The notes: generated by a model from the letters alone, not told the origin. A stretch of 18,484 nucleotides of DNA from Chthonomonas sp. UBA1950 (GCA_002336105.1 DDEQ01000027.1:1-18484); one strand, 5' to 3'; counted from the stretch's first letter, positions 7,675-16,272 are shown. Made by a program: numbers and translations.

Positions 7675-8766
7675 CTAAACGTCTCGAGGGTCACGGTACG
7701 GATAGCTGCCTAGGATGGTGGTCTCTAAGGCGTGCTGGCGAAGCTCTTCCAGCGCAGATTGAAGTGCGGTATCCGTTCGGTGGCCGTTGCAATCGCAGTA
7801 AAAAATGTATTCGAACGTTGCTCTTTGGGCAGGGCGACTCTCGATCATCATGAGGTTGACCCCGTGCTCTTCGAAAGTTTTAAGCGCCTTGACGAGTTCG
7901 CCAGGTCGGTTCCTCAGGTTAAACATCACACTGGTCTTATCGTTTCCAGTTTTTGCCGGCTCGTTGTAACCCAAAATGATAAACCGAGTGCGGTTCGCAG
8001 GGTCGTCCTGAATGTGCTCAACCAGGATGGGAATACCAATTGTTTCTGCGGCCAGTCGATTACAAATCGCGGCACCTTTTGGATCTTCTAAGGCTTTCTG
8101 AGCGGCGCGGGCCGTCGGAGCTGATTCGACTATTTCAGCGTGGGGAAGGTTCGCTTTAAGCCAACGTCGACACTGGTTGTAGGGTTGACCGAAGGCATAC
8201 ACTCGCTCGATTTCGCCCAAGGTTGGGGCGGTCGAAACCAGGTGGTGTTGAATGGGAACGTATAACTCAGCGCAAATCTTGACGTTGGTTTGCGGAAACA
8301 TGTCGAGAGTTTCCGGAACTACTCCCGCAACCGAGTTCTCTACTGGAACAACACCGTAATCAACGTTTCCATGCTCGACGGCGTGGAACACCTCAGGAAT
8401 GTTGTCTTGAGGCATGAATGTTGTGCTTGACCCAAAAGTCAGAATCGAGGCCATGTGCGTGAACGTTCCGGCTGGTCCCCAATAGGCAGCGACGAGAGGC
8501 TTTTCGGCGGCGCGTGCGGCGCTAATGATCTCGCGAAAGACCGCTTGGAGCTGGCGGTTTTGCAGTGGCCCCGGATTCATCTGCTCAAGACGTTGATAGA
8601 TGGCTCGCTCGCGCTCAGGGGTGAAGTAGGGTCGATTATCCTTACCTTTGACTTTGCCGACCTCTTGCGCAAGCTCGACGCGTCGGCTTAATAACTGCAC
8701 AAGTTGAGCATCGATGTTGTCGATGTCGGTTCGAATTTCATCAAGATTGCGGATCGGCTCAGACAT
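7675..8766 (-). CDS. pheA: Bifunctional chorismate mutase/prephenate dehydratase (P-protein)
   Basis: This 363-residue enzyme converts chorismate to prephenate and then to phenylpyruvate, the committed branch to phenylalanine. The ATG at 8766 (MSEPIRNLDEIRTDIDNIDA) fits the family; the frame continues 42 codons upstream but overlaps feoB. Residues 7-90 are an AroQ-type chorismate mutase (RTDIDNIDAQLVQLLSRR, ER.RAIYQRL). Residues about 95-275 are prephenate dehydratase, with GPAGTFTHMAS, VPVENSVAGVVPETLD and the catalytic NRTRF motif. The last about 80 residues are an ACT domain with IESRP, a phenylalanine feedback-binding motif; the partner GALV-type motif reads GVNL. It starts 29 nt after the feoB stop and is likely cotranscribed. 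It converges on the interrupted gene, with stop codons 13 nt apart. Confidence 0.95.
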   Translation of the reverse strand: MSEPIRNLDEIRTDIDNIDAQLVQLLSRRVELAQEVGKVKGKDNRPYFTPERERAIYQRLEQMNPGPLQNRQLQAVFREIISAARAAEKPLVAAYWGPAGTFTHMASILTFGSSTTFMPQDNIPEVFHAVEHGNVDYGVVPVENSVAGVVPETLDMFPQTNVKICAELYVPIQHHLVSTAPTLGEIERVYAFGQPYNQCRRWLKANLPHAEIVESAPTARAAQKALEDPKGAAICNRLAAETIGIPILVEHIQDDPANRTRFIILGYNEPAKTGNDKTSVMFNLRNRPGELVKALKTFEEHGVNLMMIESRPAQRATFEYIFYCDCNGHRTDTALQSALEELRQHALETTILGSYPYRDPRDV

Positions 8767-8795
8767 TCCACGTTTATTATGGAGGCTGGCTGGCC

Positions 8796-10946
8796 TCAAC
8801 GTCCAACGAAGATGGAGAGTTGATGCACGGCGACTGCACCGAGGTAGGCGAGGGTCGTCATGTAGCAGAACATAAACACCGGCCACTTCCAACTATTTGT
8901 CTCGCGGCGGACGGTTGCCAAAGTTGCCATGCATTGGGCACACAAGGCAAAAAAGACCATCAAACCGATAGCGGTCCACTCAGTAAAGAGCGGCTTTCCG
9001 TCGGGCCATTTGGCGTTAGACAGCGCCGAAGCAAGGTCTTTGTTTTCGTTATCGACGTCTTTACCAAGCGAGAAAATAATGCCTAGCGAGGGGACGACGG
9101 TTTCGCGCGCGGGAAATGCCGAAAGGATTGAAGTGGTGATTCGCCAATCGAACCCAGCGGGAACGAATACAGGTTCGATGGTTTTTCCGAAGCGCCCAAG
9201 AAATGACTTTGCCAACTGCTCTTCTTGGATCTGCTGTTGAATGTGGCTTTCAGACTGACCAGCATTCTTAGCTGTAATTTCGTTGAGCTGACTCTCATTG
9301 AGTCTCGGGAAATAGCCCAACGCCCAGATGAGGATCGACATCGCTACGATGATCGTCCCGGCGGTTTGAACAAACACTTTGGCGCGTTGTAACAGCGTAA
9401 TCCCGACATCCTTCCAACGAGGCCACTGATAAGGCGGAAGCTCCATCATGAATGGGAGCTTTCGGCTCTTGATCACATGGCGGTTAAGGACGTAAACGAT
9501 TGGGATGGCGATGACCAGACCCAAAAGGTGCATCGCAAAGAGGGCAAAACCTGCCCAAAACGGACCATATTTCGGCTGAATAAACGCGCCGATCAAAAGT
9601 AAATAAACCGGCAGACGCGCGCTACAGGACATTAGCGGCGAAACCAAAATCGTTGCTAGGCGGCTCTTGGGGTCGGGCATGACGCGAGCCGCCATGATTC
9701 CCGGAATCGCGCATGCAAAGCTACTCAACAGTGGGATAAACGCTCGACCGTTGAGTCCGCACCATCCAAGCAGTTTGTCCATGAGGAAGGCGGCTCGGGC
9801 AAGGTAGCCGGTGCCTTCGAGGACGGAGATAAAGAAGAACAGAATGAGGATCTGCGGCAGAAAAACGAGCATTCCGCCGACTCCGCCAATAAGCCCATCG
9901 ACAATGAGCGACTGCAACCAAGGAACCTTTGACAGATAAGGCGAGATTGAGTCTCCGATCCAACCAAAGGCTTTCTCGATGACATCCATCAAGGGCTGTG
10001 CAAAGGTGTATATGGACTGGAACACCAAATACATCATCGCCGTAAACACGATCAGCCCAAAAAACCGATGAGTTAATACGGAATCGATCTTGTCCGTGAT
10101 TGTTCGTGGCTTTGGACCGCTTTTGGCTTCGCTCACGACCGCCTGCTGCATCCGCGTTGACCACTCGTACCTTATCGAAACATTGACCGAAGCGTTCCAT
10201 TTGCCCGAGTCGATGATCTCCTGTCTTTTTGCATAAACCGCGTGTATGAGTTCGTTTTTGCCACAACAAAGATTGTCGACATCATCATCTTTGGGGTGTT
10301 CGATAACTAGCTGAGATCGAAGTTCCTCATCGTCCAGGTTGGAACCATCCAGATACGGCGCGAAAAGAGTTTGTAGTTCGGCGATCTTTTCATCGACAAC
10401 CTTGGGGTAACCAAGCTTGATTTTCGGTTTTTTAGGCGTCTCTAGATTCGCTTTGATCGCCGCTTTGAGCTCACTCAGTCCCGAACCCTTGTGCCCATTC
10501 AAGGCGATGACATCGATGCCGAGCAATCGTTGCATTTTCTCGATGTCAACTCTTTTTCCCTTGGCTTCAACTCGGTCAAGCATCGTCAACGCGAGCACGA
10601 CAGGTCTGTCCAGTTCGGCAATTTGAGTGAAGAAAAAGAGATTACGCTCCAGGTTGCTTGCGTCAATCACGCAGACGAGCAGAGTTGGCTTTTGATGATC
10701 AGGAGTGTTCCCTTTGATGACGTCGGCAGCGACTTTTTCGTCTTCGCTCACCGGCGTCAGTGAATACAGACCAGGAACATCGATACACTCAACCTTGACG
10801 TCGCCGAGGTCAAGAGTGCCGCTAATCTTCTCAACCGTGACGCCAGGATAGTTTCCGACTTTTTGGTGTGCGCCCGTGAGTCCGTTGAAAAGCGAAGTTT
10901 TTCCAGCGTTTGGGTTACCGACGAGAGCAACTAGATATGGTCGCAA
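8796..10946 (-). CDS. feoB: Ferrous iron transporter FeoB
   Basis: FeoB is the inner-membrane Fe(II) importer with a cytosolic G domain. The exact start is uncertain. I use a TTG at 10946, one base past the feoA stop (716 aa, MRPYLVALVGNPNAGKT), which gives the usual short lead to the G1 motif; a GTG at 11009 preceded by GAGG would overlap feoA by 62 nt. G-domain motifs are G1 GNPNAGKT (10-17), G2 NYPGVTVE, and G3 DVPG (56-59). G4 reads TMLD (121-124) where NxxD is expected. The membrane part carries both Gate motifs: SSFACAIPGIMAARVM with MSCSARLPVYLLL, and later SAFPARETVVPSLG with CAQCMATLATVRRE. Length and layout are those of a full-length FeoB. It sits between feoA and pheA. Confidence 0.95.
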   Translation of the reverse strand: MRPYLVALVGNPNAGKTSLFNGLTGAHQKVGNYPGVTVEKISGTLDLGDVKVECIDVPGLYSLTPVSEDEKVAADVIKGNTPDHQKPTLLVCVIDASNLERNLFFFTQIAELDRPVVLALTMLDRVEAKGKRVDIEKMQRLLGIDVIALNGHKGSGLSELKAAIKANLETPKKPKIKLGYPKVVDEKIAELQTLFAPYLDGSNLDDEELRSQLVIEHPKDDDVDNLCCGKNELIHAVYAKRQEIIDSGKWNASVNVSIRYEWSTRMQQAVVSEAKSGPKPRTITDKIDSVLTHRFFGLIVFTAMMYLVFQSIYTFAQPLMDVIEKAFGWIGDSISPYLSKVPWLQSLIVDGLIGGVGGMLVFLPQILILFFFISVLEGTGYLARAAFLMDKLLGWCGLNGRAFIPLLSSFACAIPGIMAARVMPDPKSRLATILVSPLMSCSARLPVYLLLIGAFIQPKYGPFWAGFALFAMHLLGLVIAIPIVYVLNRHVIKSRKLPFMMELPPYQWPRWKDVGITLLQRAKVFVQTAGTIIVAMSILIWALGYFPRLNESQLNEITAKNAGQSESHIQQQIQEEQLAKSFLGRFGKTIEPVFVPAGFDWRITTSILSAFPARETVVPSLGIIFSLGKDVDNENKDLASALSNAKWPDGKPLFTEWTAIGLMVFFALCAQCMATLATVRRETNSWKWPVFMFCYMTTLAYLGAVAVHQLSIFVGR

Positions 10947-10947
10947 C

Positions 10948-11193
10948 TTAGGCTTGTTCGATCTCGAAGCAGCAGGACTCTTGCTTTCGAATGCAAAGTC
11001 GATATCCACGCAGGTTGACCTCAATTGGGTCACCCATCGGTGCTACTTTGATCACAGTGAATTCAGCCCCAATGGTCAACCCCATCTCTTGCAGGCGGCG
11101 GCAATCAGCGCAGTCGTCGTGAATTGCGACAACGCGTGCGCGCATCCCTTTTTCAAGGCTCAAGAACGTAAACGGTCCTGCCAAAGCGGCCAT
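10948..11193 (-). CDS. feoA: Ferrous iron transport protein A (SH3-like)
   Basis: An 81-residue FeoA-domain protein, the small cytosolic partner of FeoB. After a short lead (MAALAGPFTFLSLEKG) come the family blocks ARVVAIHDD..CRRLQEMGLTIGAEFTVIKVAP, GDPIEVNLRGYRLCIRK and a terminal EIEQA. Length is usual. It carries five cysteines (two in DDCADC, one in LCI, two in SCC), rather many for FeoA, which might bind metal; that is inference. ATG 11193 follows a weak purine-rich GATTAGAGAT. The stop codon is one base from the likely feoB TTG start, which indicates translational coupling. Confidence 0.93.
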   Translation of the reverse strand: MAALAGPFTFLSLEKGMRARVVAIHDDCADCRRLQEMGLTIGAEFTVIKVAPMGDPIEVNLRGYRLCIRKQESCCFEIEQA

Positions 11194-11213
11194 ATCTCTA
11201 ATCTACCCAAAAA

Positions 11214-11249
11214 AGTATAGTTTCACGATCAGTTAGGATAAATGATCGT
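11214..11249 (-). promoter_or_regulatory. Candidate feo promoter with overlapping inverted-repeat operator
   Basis: On the minus strand TATACT (11219-11214) matches TATAAT in five of six bases and lies 20 nt before the feoA ATG. Seventeen bases upstream is TTTATC, a weak -35. A perfect 7-bp inverted repeat, ACGATCA (11225-11231) with TGATCGT (11243-11249) and an 11-nt spacer, overlaps the space between the two boxes and the -35. This is a typical operator position; an iron-responsive repressor (Fur or DtxR class) is the natural candidate, though the sequence fits neither consensus well. Confidence 0.4.
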
Positions 11250-11307
11250 ATTTTCTAAGACGTTTTGCAGGGAAGAGAGTTTATTTCACTACGACAAACT
11301 AGCAATT

Positions 11308-12555
11308 TCATGCGCCTTTGGCCATTCGGGCGAAGTTCTCTTTATCGACCGCGCGCATCAAGCACTCCTCATAGGAGGTTCGGCCCTGTTTGTAATGCGC
11401 TGCCAGCGAACTGTCCATGGTCTGCATTCCAATTTGAGCATTCGTTTCGATGACGCTGTACATCTGGTGAGTTTTGCCTTCGCGAATAAGGTTCTTAATG
11501 GAAGGTAAGCCGATCATGATTTCCAATGCCGCACACCTTCCACCACCAATTCTGGGAAGCAACTGCTGCGATACAACGCCTTCAAGCGTGTTGCCTAGAA
11601 GCACTCGAATCTGGTCTTGTTGGTCGCTTGGGAATACGTCGATGATTCGGTCGATGGTAGCTGGCGCATTGCGCGTATGCAGGGTCCCGAAGACAAGGTG
11701 ACCCGTTTCAGCGAGTGTGAGCGCCGCTTCAATTGTTTCCAGGTCTCGAAGTTCGCCGACCAGAATAATGTCGGGATCTTCTCGAAGAACCGCTCTCAAG
11801 GCATCGTGGAAGGTGTAAGTATCAGCATGTAACTCGCGTTGATTGACCATGCACCGTTTGTGATTGTGCAGATACTCGATCGGATCCTCGATAGTCAGAA
11901 TGTGATTTTGTCGGGTCTCATTTATGTCGTCAATCATGCTGGCGATGGTTGTTGACTTTCCTGAGCCTGTAGGGCCGGTTACCAACACCAAGCCGCTGGT
12001 TCGCTTCGACATCTCTCGAATGACGGCCGGCAGACCAAGCGATTCGAATGAAGGAATTTTTGTTGGAATAACGCGCAAAGCCCCAGCCACTGATCCGCGC
12101 TGCATATAGACGTTAAACCGAAATCGGGCAAGATCCTTCACCGAATAAGCAAAGTCAAGTTCGTGCTTCTGCTCGAACTTCTGCACGTTGTCATTGCTCA
12201 ATGTGTCGTAGATCAACCTACGCGAGTCTACGGGAGTGAGCGGCTCGTAAGGCAGAGGTACTATTTCGCCATCAAGGCGAATCATCGGCGGCAGGCCGAC
12301 GGTGAGGTGGATGTCGCTCGCCTTTTTCTCGATTGCCATGCGAAGGATATCATCGATATGAACATCGACGATCGCTCGAATTTCGCCAGGTTGCTGAGCA
12401 ATGGGTTTCGGTTCGTTCCATTCGTCAGTAGACATGAGGCCGAGGTTGCCCGGCTGATACTCTTTGTCTTGTTCGGTTTGGGGAGCTTTTGGCTCAGGGG
12501 AGGTCGGAGTCTCGTCCGCTTTAAGGACCTGGTTCCAGCTAAAAGTGTTTGACAT
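11308..12555 (-). CDS. pilT: Type IV pilus retraction ATPase PilT
   Basis: A 415-residue hexameric ATPase that powers pilus retraction and twitching motility at the inner face of the membrane. The ATG at 12555 has GGAG nine bases upstream. The PilT core begins near residue 64 (VDVHIDDILRMAIEKKASDI) with HLTVGLPPMIRLDGEIVP; Walker A is GPTGSGKST (194-202), Asp-box region TIEDPIEYLH (221-230), Walker B ILVGELRD, His box TLHTRNA. The PilT-specific C-terminal motif is present as IKNLIREGKTHQM (353-365), in place of AIRNLIRE, which separates it from PilB. Residues 1-60 form a Pro/Glu/Lys-rich extension that ordinary PilT lacks. It is last in the pilB-HDOD-pilT set, 19 nt after the HDOD gene; no pilC follows in this window. 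Confidence 0.95.
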   Translation of the reverse strand: MSNTFSWNQVLKADETPTSPEPKAPQTEQDKEYQPGNLGLMSTDEWNEPKPIAQQPGEIRAIVDVHIDDILRMAIEKKASDIHLTVGLPPMIRLDGEIVPLPYEPLTPVDSRRLIYDTLSNDNVQKFEQKHELDFAYSVKDLARFRFNVYMQRGSVAGALRVIPTKIPSFESLGLPAVIREMSKRTSGLVLVTGPTGSGKSTTIASMIDDINETRQNHILTIEDPIEYLHNHKRCMVNQRELHADTYTFHDALRAVLREDPDIILVGELRDLETIEAALTLAETGHLVFGTLHTRNAPATIDRIIDVFPSDQQDQIRVLLGNTLEGVVSQQLLPRIGGGRCAALEIMIGLPSIKNLIREGKTHQMYSVIETNAQIGMQTMDSSLAAHYKQGRTSYEECLMRAVDKENFARMAKGA

Positions 12556-12574
12556 TGTTCAGAACTCCTTTCTC

Positions 12575-13405
12575 TCAAGCACGTTTTGTTTCGATCTCTT
12601 CTCTGGCATCATCAATCAATGCCTCGGCATCAGCATCAACCCAGCCGAGTCTTTCGAGTGCCCACGAGGGGAATACAACTGGATCTGCTGTTTCCGCAGT
12701 GCAGCGAATCACCATTCGTTGAGCGATCGCAACGGTTGCCCGTAGCGCGGGAGCCGTGCTCTCATCTGTACAGGGTGTCGAGTAGTTTATGCCGGAAGCG
12801 ACTTCGGCAGGCATCCCCCACTTAGACACAGCGCTTACCCCTACTTCGACATGGTCGCAGCCAAAAAGCTTTCTTTCTACCAGGATGGCTGGTACTCCTT
12901 GGTCGACAAGGCTGACCACCTTGTCATAGTCGCCATCACTGGCTTTATCGAGAAGTGTCTTGCCGATGAGGTGTAGAAGCCCACACGTGTAGGCGTCATC
13001 GGGTGAGACGCTGTGAGATTTTCGAGCGAGCCACTTCGCGCAAGTAGCGGTGTCTACCGAGTGCTTCCACCATTCTCGTCGTCGCAAAGACTCTTTATCG
13101 GTCTTGCCAACAAAGAGATCGAAGACGCCTGCCGTTAGTGCGATTCCTCGTATCGCCTTGGTTCCCAATAGCATCGACGCTTCGTGAATGGAAGTAATCC
13201 GCCGGGAGGGAGAGTAGGCCGCCGAGTTAGCAATGACTAATACTTTTGATGAGAAACCTGGATCAACTAGGATGCACCGCTCAAGGTCCTTTGCTGAGCA
13301 GTCTGCCTCGGTTAGCTCAAGGACCTTAAAAACGACGTGCGGCAGTACGGCCAGTTGCTCAAGTTTTGCCGTAAGGTTCTGGAGTGGTGATGCAGTTGCG
13401 TTCAT
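12575..13405 (-). CDS. HDOD-domain signalling protein
   Basis: A 276-residue single-domain HDOD protein, a cytosolic helical fold related to HD phosphohydrolases but generally without their catalytic metal site. Family blocks are LPHVVFKVLELTEADCSAKDL, a DPGFSSKVLVIANSAAYSPS segment with RRITSIHEASMLLGTKAIRGIAL, and the later WKHSVDTATCAKWLARK with DDAYTCGLLHLIGKTLLDK. No EAL, GGDEF or receiver domain is attached. HDOD proteins act in chemotaxis, motility and c-di-GMP-linked signalling. The ATG at 13405 follows AAGGGA. The gene lies 11 nt after pilB and 19 nt before pilT, so it is almost certainly cotranscribed with both motor genes and may adjust pilus activity; that role is inference. Confidence 0.9.
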   Translation of the reverse strand: MNATASPLQNLTAKLEQLAVLPHVVFKVLELTEADCSAKDLERCILVDPGFSSKVLVIANSAAYSPSRRITSIHEASMLLGTKAIRGIALTAGVFDLFVGKTDKESLRRREWWKHSVDTATCAKWLARKSHSVSPDDAYTCGLLHLIGKTLLDKASDGDYDKVVSLVDQGVPAILVERKLFGCDHVEVGVSAVSKWGMPAEVASGINYSTPCTDESTAPALRATVAIAQRMVIRCTAETADPVVFPSWALERLGWVDADAEALIDDAREEIETKRA

Positions 13406-13416
13406 TGCTAGTTCCC

Positions 13417-15138
13417 TTATGCGTAAATCACGCGAACGACTTCTTCAAGAGAAGTGACACCAAGAAGAATCTTTGCGACAGCATCCATTTGAAGGGTCCT
13501 CATTCCCGCTGAGGTAGCGAGATTACGGAGGATGTGGCTTGGGGCCCGTTCTAGAATCTTGTCGCGAACAGCATCATTCATCACCATCAACTCGTGTATG
13601 CCGGTTCGTCCCTTGTATCCCGTTCCTTTGCAATGGTCACATCCAGTTCCCTTATGCAAAGTGAGATTGGCCTTGCCGTCTCCCATTAAATCTTCGGGTA
13701 TTTCGAAGCCGTACCTGAGGAAGATTTCCTTAGGTTCTTCATAAGTCGTTTTGCAGTTCGGACATATTTGACGAACAAGCCGTTGGGCAATGACACCGAC
13801 AATCGAACTCGAAATAAGGAATGGCTCAACTCCCATGTCGATCAATCGAGTTGCAACACCAGGTGCGTCGTTCGTGTGCAGTGTGCTCAGAACAAGGTGA
13901 CCCGTTAGAGCGGCTTCCATCGCGATCGTCGCGGTTTCGCTGTCTCGCATTTCGCCGACCATGATGACGTCAGGGTCTTGTCGCAACATTGCTCGTAACC
14001 CTGCGGCAAAGGTCATTCCAGCCTTGGTATTGACACCGCACTGGTTGATGCCCCCCAATTCATACTCAACTGGGTCTTCGATCGTGATGATGTTGTTCTT
14101 TCCGTCGTTGATCCGATTCAGTACGGAGTAAAGCGTCGTGGATTTTCCAGATCCGGTCGGTCCGGTGACAAGGATGATCCCGTAACTTCTTCCGCACCAA
14201 TCTTCAAGTAATTTCAGGTTGTGATCGAGGAATCCAAGCTTGCTTAATCCGACATTAATGCCGCCTTTGTCGAGAATACGCATAACGATTTTCTCGCCGT
14301 GGATGAGCGGTAATGTGCTGACTCGGAAGTCGTATTCTCGACCACCAACGGTCGCACTAATTCTGTTATCTTGAGGCGCTCGCTTTTCTGCAATGTCCAT
14401 TTCGGACATGATCTTCATGCGGCTGATGAGCGGAGCAACCACCTTTCGCGGCAGCTTCATCCCTTCGCACATGACACCATCGATGCGGTAGCGAATGCGC
14501 ATTCCATCCTTCTGCGGTTCGATATGAATGTCGCTTGCCTTGTCGACAATGCCTTGGCTGATAATAAGGTTGGCGAGACGAATGATTGGGGCGTCTTCAC
14601 CCATCTCGCGCAACTCGTCTTCACTGAGTTCGTCTTCATCAACCTTGCTGAGTTCAAGGTCCCCCTCGAAGTCTTTCATAACGCCAGCTAGGGCGTCATT
14701 GACGTTCACATCGAGTTTGTAGTGGGCCGTCAAGGAGGCGATTAAGTCTTCCTCAATCGCGATCATAGGCTCGATTTCGAGCCCAGTGGAAATCCGCAGT
14801 TCGTCGATGACGAAAATGTCCAGCGGGTTGACCATCGCCACCGTGAGCTTTGAACCAACCTTTGATACTGGAACGGTGCGGAACTTCTTGGCGTGAGACG
14901 CGCTCAGGAGTGAAAGGGCATCGTCAGTGGGAACGACGTTACGGAGATCGATAAACGGGACTCCCCATACGTCGCCAAGCAGTCGGACCCGGTCGCGTTC
15001 GCTAACCAGACCCATGCCAACGAGAACTTTTGCGATGTTCTCGGAACCACCGGTTTCCTTCTGGCGCTCTTCCGCGAGGCGTAATTGATCGTAGGTGATC
15101 AGCCCCTCATCAATAAAGCGTTCCCCAGTTAAAACCAT
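13417..15138 (-). CDS. pilB: Type IV pilus assembly ATPase PilB (GspE/PilB family)
   Basis: A 573-residue AAA+ motor that drives pilus extension. Residues 1-140 are an N-terminal MshEN/GspE domain (ERFIDEGLITYDQLRLAEER, WGVPFIDL), a region that in some relatives binds c-di-GMP. The ATPase half contains SDIHIEP (202-208), GVMCEGMKLP, Walker A GPTGSGKST (326-334), Asp box TIEDPVEYE, Walker B VIMVGEMRD (391-399), His box TLHTNDA and a zinc site with Cys459, Cys462, Cys500 and Cys503, characteristic of PilB/GspE and absent from PilT. An acidic stretch (about 158-182) links the halves. ATG 15138 follows TGGGGGCAGC. It heads the pilB-HDOD-pilT set, 105 nt downstream of hrcA. A GspE of a type II secretion system cannot be fully excluded, but neighbouring pilT favours pili. 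Confidence 0.93.
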   Translation of the reverse strand: MVLTGERFIDEGLITYDQLRLAEERQKETGGSENIAKVLVGMGLVSERDRVRLLGDVWGVPFIDLRNVVPTDDALSLLSASHAKKFRTVPVSKVGSKLTVAMVNPLDIFVIDELRISTGLEIEPMIAIEEDLIASLTAHYKLDVNVNDALAGVMKDFEGDLELSKVDEDELSEDELREMGEDAPIIRLANLIISQGIVDKASDIHIEPQKDGMRIRYRIDGVMCEGMKLPRKVVAPLISRMKIMSEMDIAEKRAPQDNRISATVGGREYDFRVSTLPLIHGEKIVMRILDKGGINVGLSKLGFLDHNLKLLEDWCGRSYGIILVTGPTGSGKSTTLYSVLNRINDGKNNIITIEDPVEYELGGINQCGVNTKAGMTFAAGLRAMLRQDPDVIMVGEMRDSETATIAMEAALTGHLVLSTLHTNDAPGVATRLIDMGVEPFLISSSIVGVIAQRLVRQICPNCKTTYEEPKEIFLRYGFEIPEDLMGDGKANLTLHKGTGCDHCKGTGYKGRTGIHELMVMNDAVRDKILERAPSHILRNLATSAGMRTLQMDAVAKILLGVTSLEEVVRVIYA

Positions 15139-15243
15139 GCTGCCCCCAGCATCAATTGAGTTCCATGCGAGGGAAGAGAAAAACCTGTTAGGGTTAGCTA
15201 GATACTGTTATTCCAGCACCCTTACGGGCTAGTAGCGCTGAAA

Positions 15244-16272
15244 CTAACCGAAGAATTTCGTCAACGAATCGCTAAGAGCTTTTGCAGTGAAGCTAATGAG
15301 TGGCATGCTGAATGAATATTGCATTCGCGTTGGACCCACAAGAGCGATGACACCAGCCTCATGTTCGCCCACGAAGAAGCTATGGCGAACAATGGAAAGT
15401 TGCTGCAAAGGCTCCATCCGGTTTTCGCGACCAATAGTTACGACCTGGGGAGTGTCAGCTGGCGTGAGAGCATCATGCAAAAAATCGTCATCCGTGATTT
15501 GGCGAATAAGTTCGTTCAGGGCCGTGAGGTTTTTCTGGAACTCAGGTTGTCCAAACATGAATTCGGTGCCTTCGGTGATGACGAGTCCACGAGTCAGTTC
15601 ACGCCCCATCGACTTGATGTTTGTGCTTAAGACGGCCAAAAACCTATCGACAGCTTCAGAAGCCATTGTCGGGGCGAAGCGAACTCTTGAGAGCGATCTT
15701 AGTGTTTTTCCTACGAGGTGCTGGGTGAGAGCTTCATTTGCTCGGCCAACGTCCTCTAGCGTCAAGCCCACCGGGCATCCGATCATTCGATTTTCGACAT
15801 GCCCATTACTGAGAATCAGCACTAACAGGGCTTGGGTCGGACTAAGCGCACTGACGACCGCGTTTCGAACCGTGATGCCTCCATCGCGAACGGTTGATGC
15901 CACGCTCAAGAGTTGCGTGACGCGACTGAGCACTCGCGCGGTATCGCGAAGTACCTCTTGCAACACGTCTCCGTCACTGGCGACATCCCTAACCGTCCCC
16001 TTGGTTGACTCGGTCAGCTTCTGCTCGACGATGAGTTTATCGACGTAGTAGCGGTATCCTTGGTCACTTGGAATTCGGCCGGCAGAAGTATGAGGCTGCT
16101 CAAGATATCCTAGATCGGCAAGTTCGGCCAATTCATTCCGAACCGTCGCTGACTTGACGCCAAAACCATATTTGTGAACGAGTTGCTCGCTCCCGATCGG
16201 TTCCGCAGAGTCAACGTACTCGATGACAAGCGCGCTCAATATGGTTTGCTTTCTGGCGTCGAGCTCGGACAT
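15244..16272 (-). CDS. hrcA: Heat-inducible transcription repressor HrcA
   Basis: A 342-residue HrcA, normally the repressor of groESL and dnaK operons at CIRCE elements. Residues 1-80 carry the winged-helix N-terminus (ARKQTILSALVIEYVDSAEP, SATVRNELAELADLGYLEQP with HTSAGRIPSDQGYRYYVD). The rest is the GAF-like/dimerisation region ending with GEHEAGVIALVGPTRMQYS. Length and domain order are normal. It is not followed by grpE, dnaK or dnaJ as in many bacteria, but by pilB 105 nt on. No CIRCE (TTAGCACTC-N9-GAGTGCTAA) appears upstream, so there is no sign of CIRCE autoregulation here. A weak promoter candidate on the minus strand (TTGAAT, 16 nt, TAAACT) lies just before the ATG. Confidence 0.95.
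   Translation of the reverse strand: MSELDARKQTILSALVIEYVDSAEPIGSEQLVHKYGFGVKSATVRNELAELADLGYLEQPHTSAGRIPSDQGYRYYVDKLIVEQKLTESTKGTVRDVASDGDVLQEVLRDTARVLSRVTQLLSVASTVRDGGITVRNAVVSALSPTQALLVLILSNGHVENRMIGCPVGLTLEDVGRANEALTQHLVGKTLRSLSRVRFAPTMASEAVDRFLAVLSTNIKSMGRELTRGLVITEGTEFMFGQPEFQKNLTALNELIRQITDDDFLHDALTPADTPQVVTIGRENRMEPLQQLSIVRHSFFVGEHEAGVIALVGPTRMQYSFSMPLISFTAKALSDSLTKFFG

Noticed and set aside
9721..10269. A 182-codon open frame on the minus strand
   Set aside because: It is a shifted frame inside feoB, and the translation has no recognisable domain.
15190..15240. Possible terminator between hrcA and pilB
   Set aside because: The best stem (around CCC-GTAA-GGG with outer AGC/GCT) is short, has a bulge and no U run, so I do not call it.
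15287..16048. A 253-codon open frame on the plus strand
   Set aside because: It lies fully antisense to hrcA, which has clear family motifs; the protein is Ser/Arg-rich and resembles no family.
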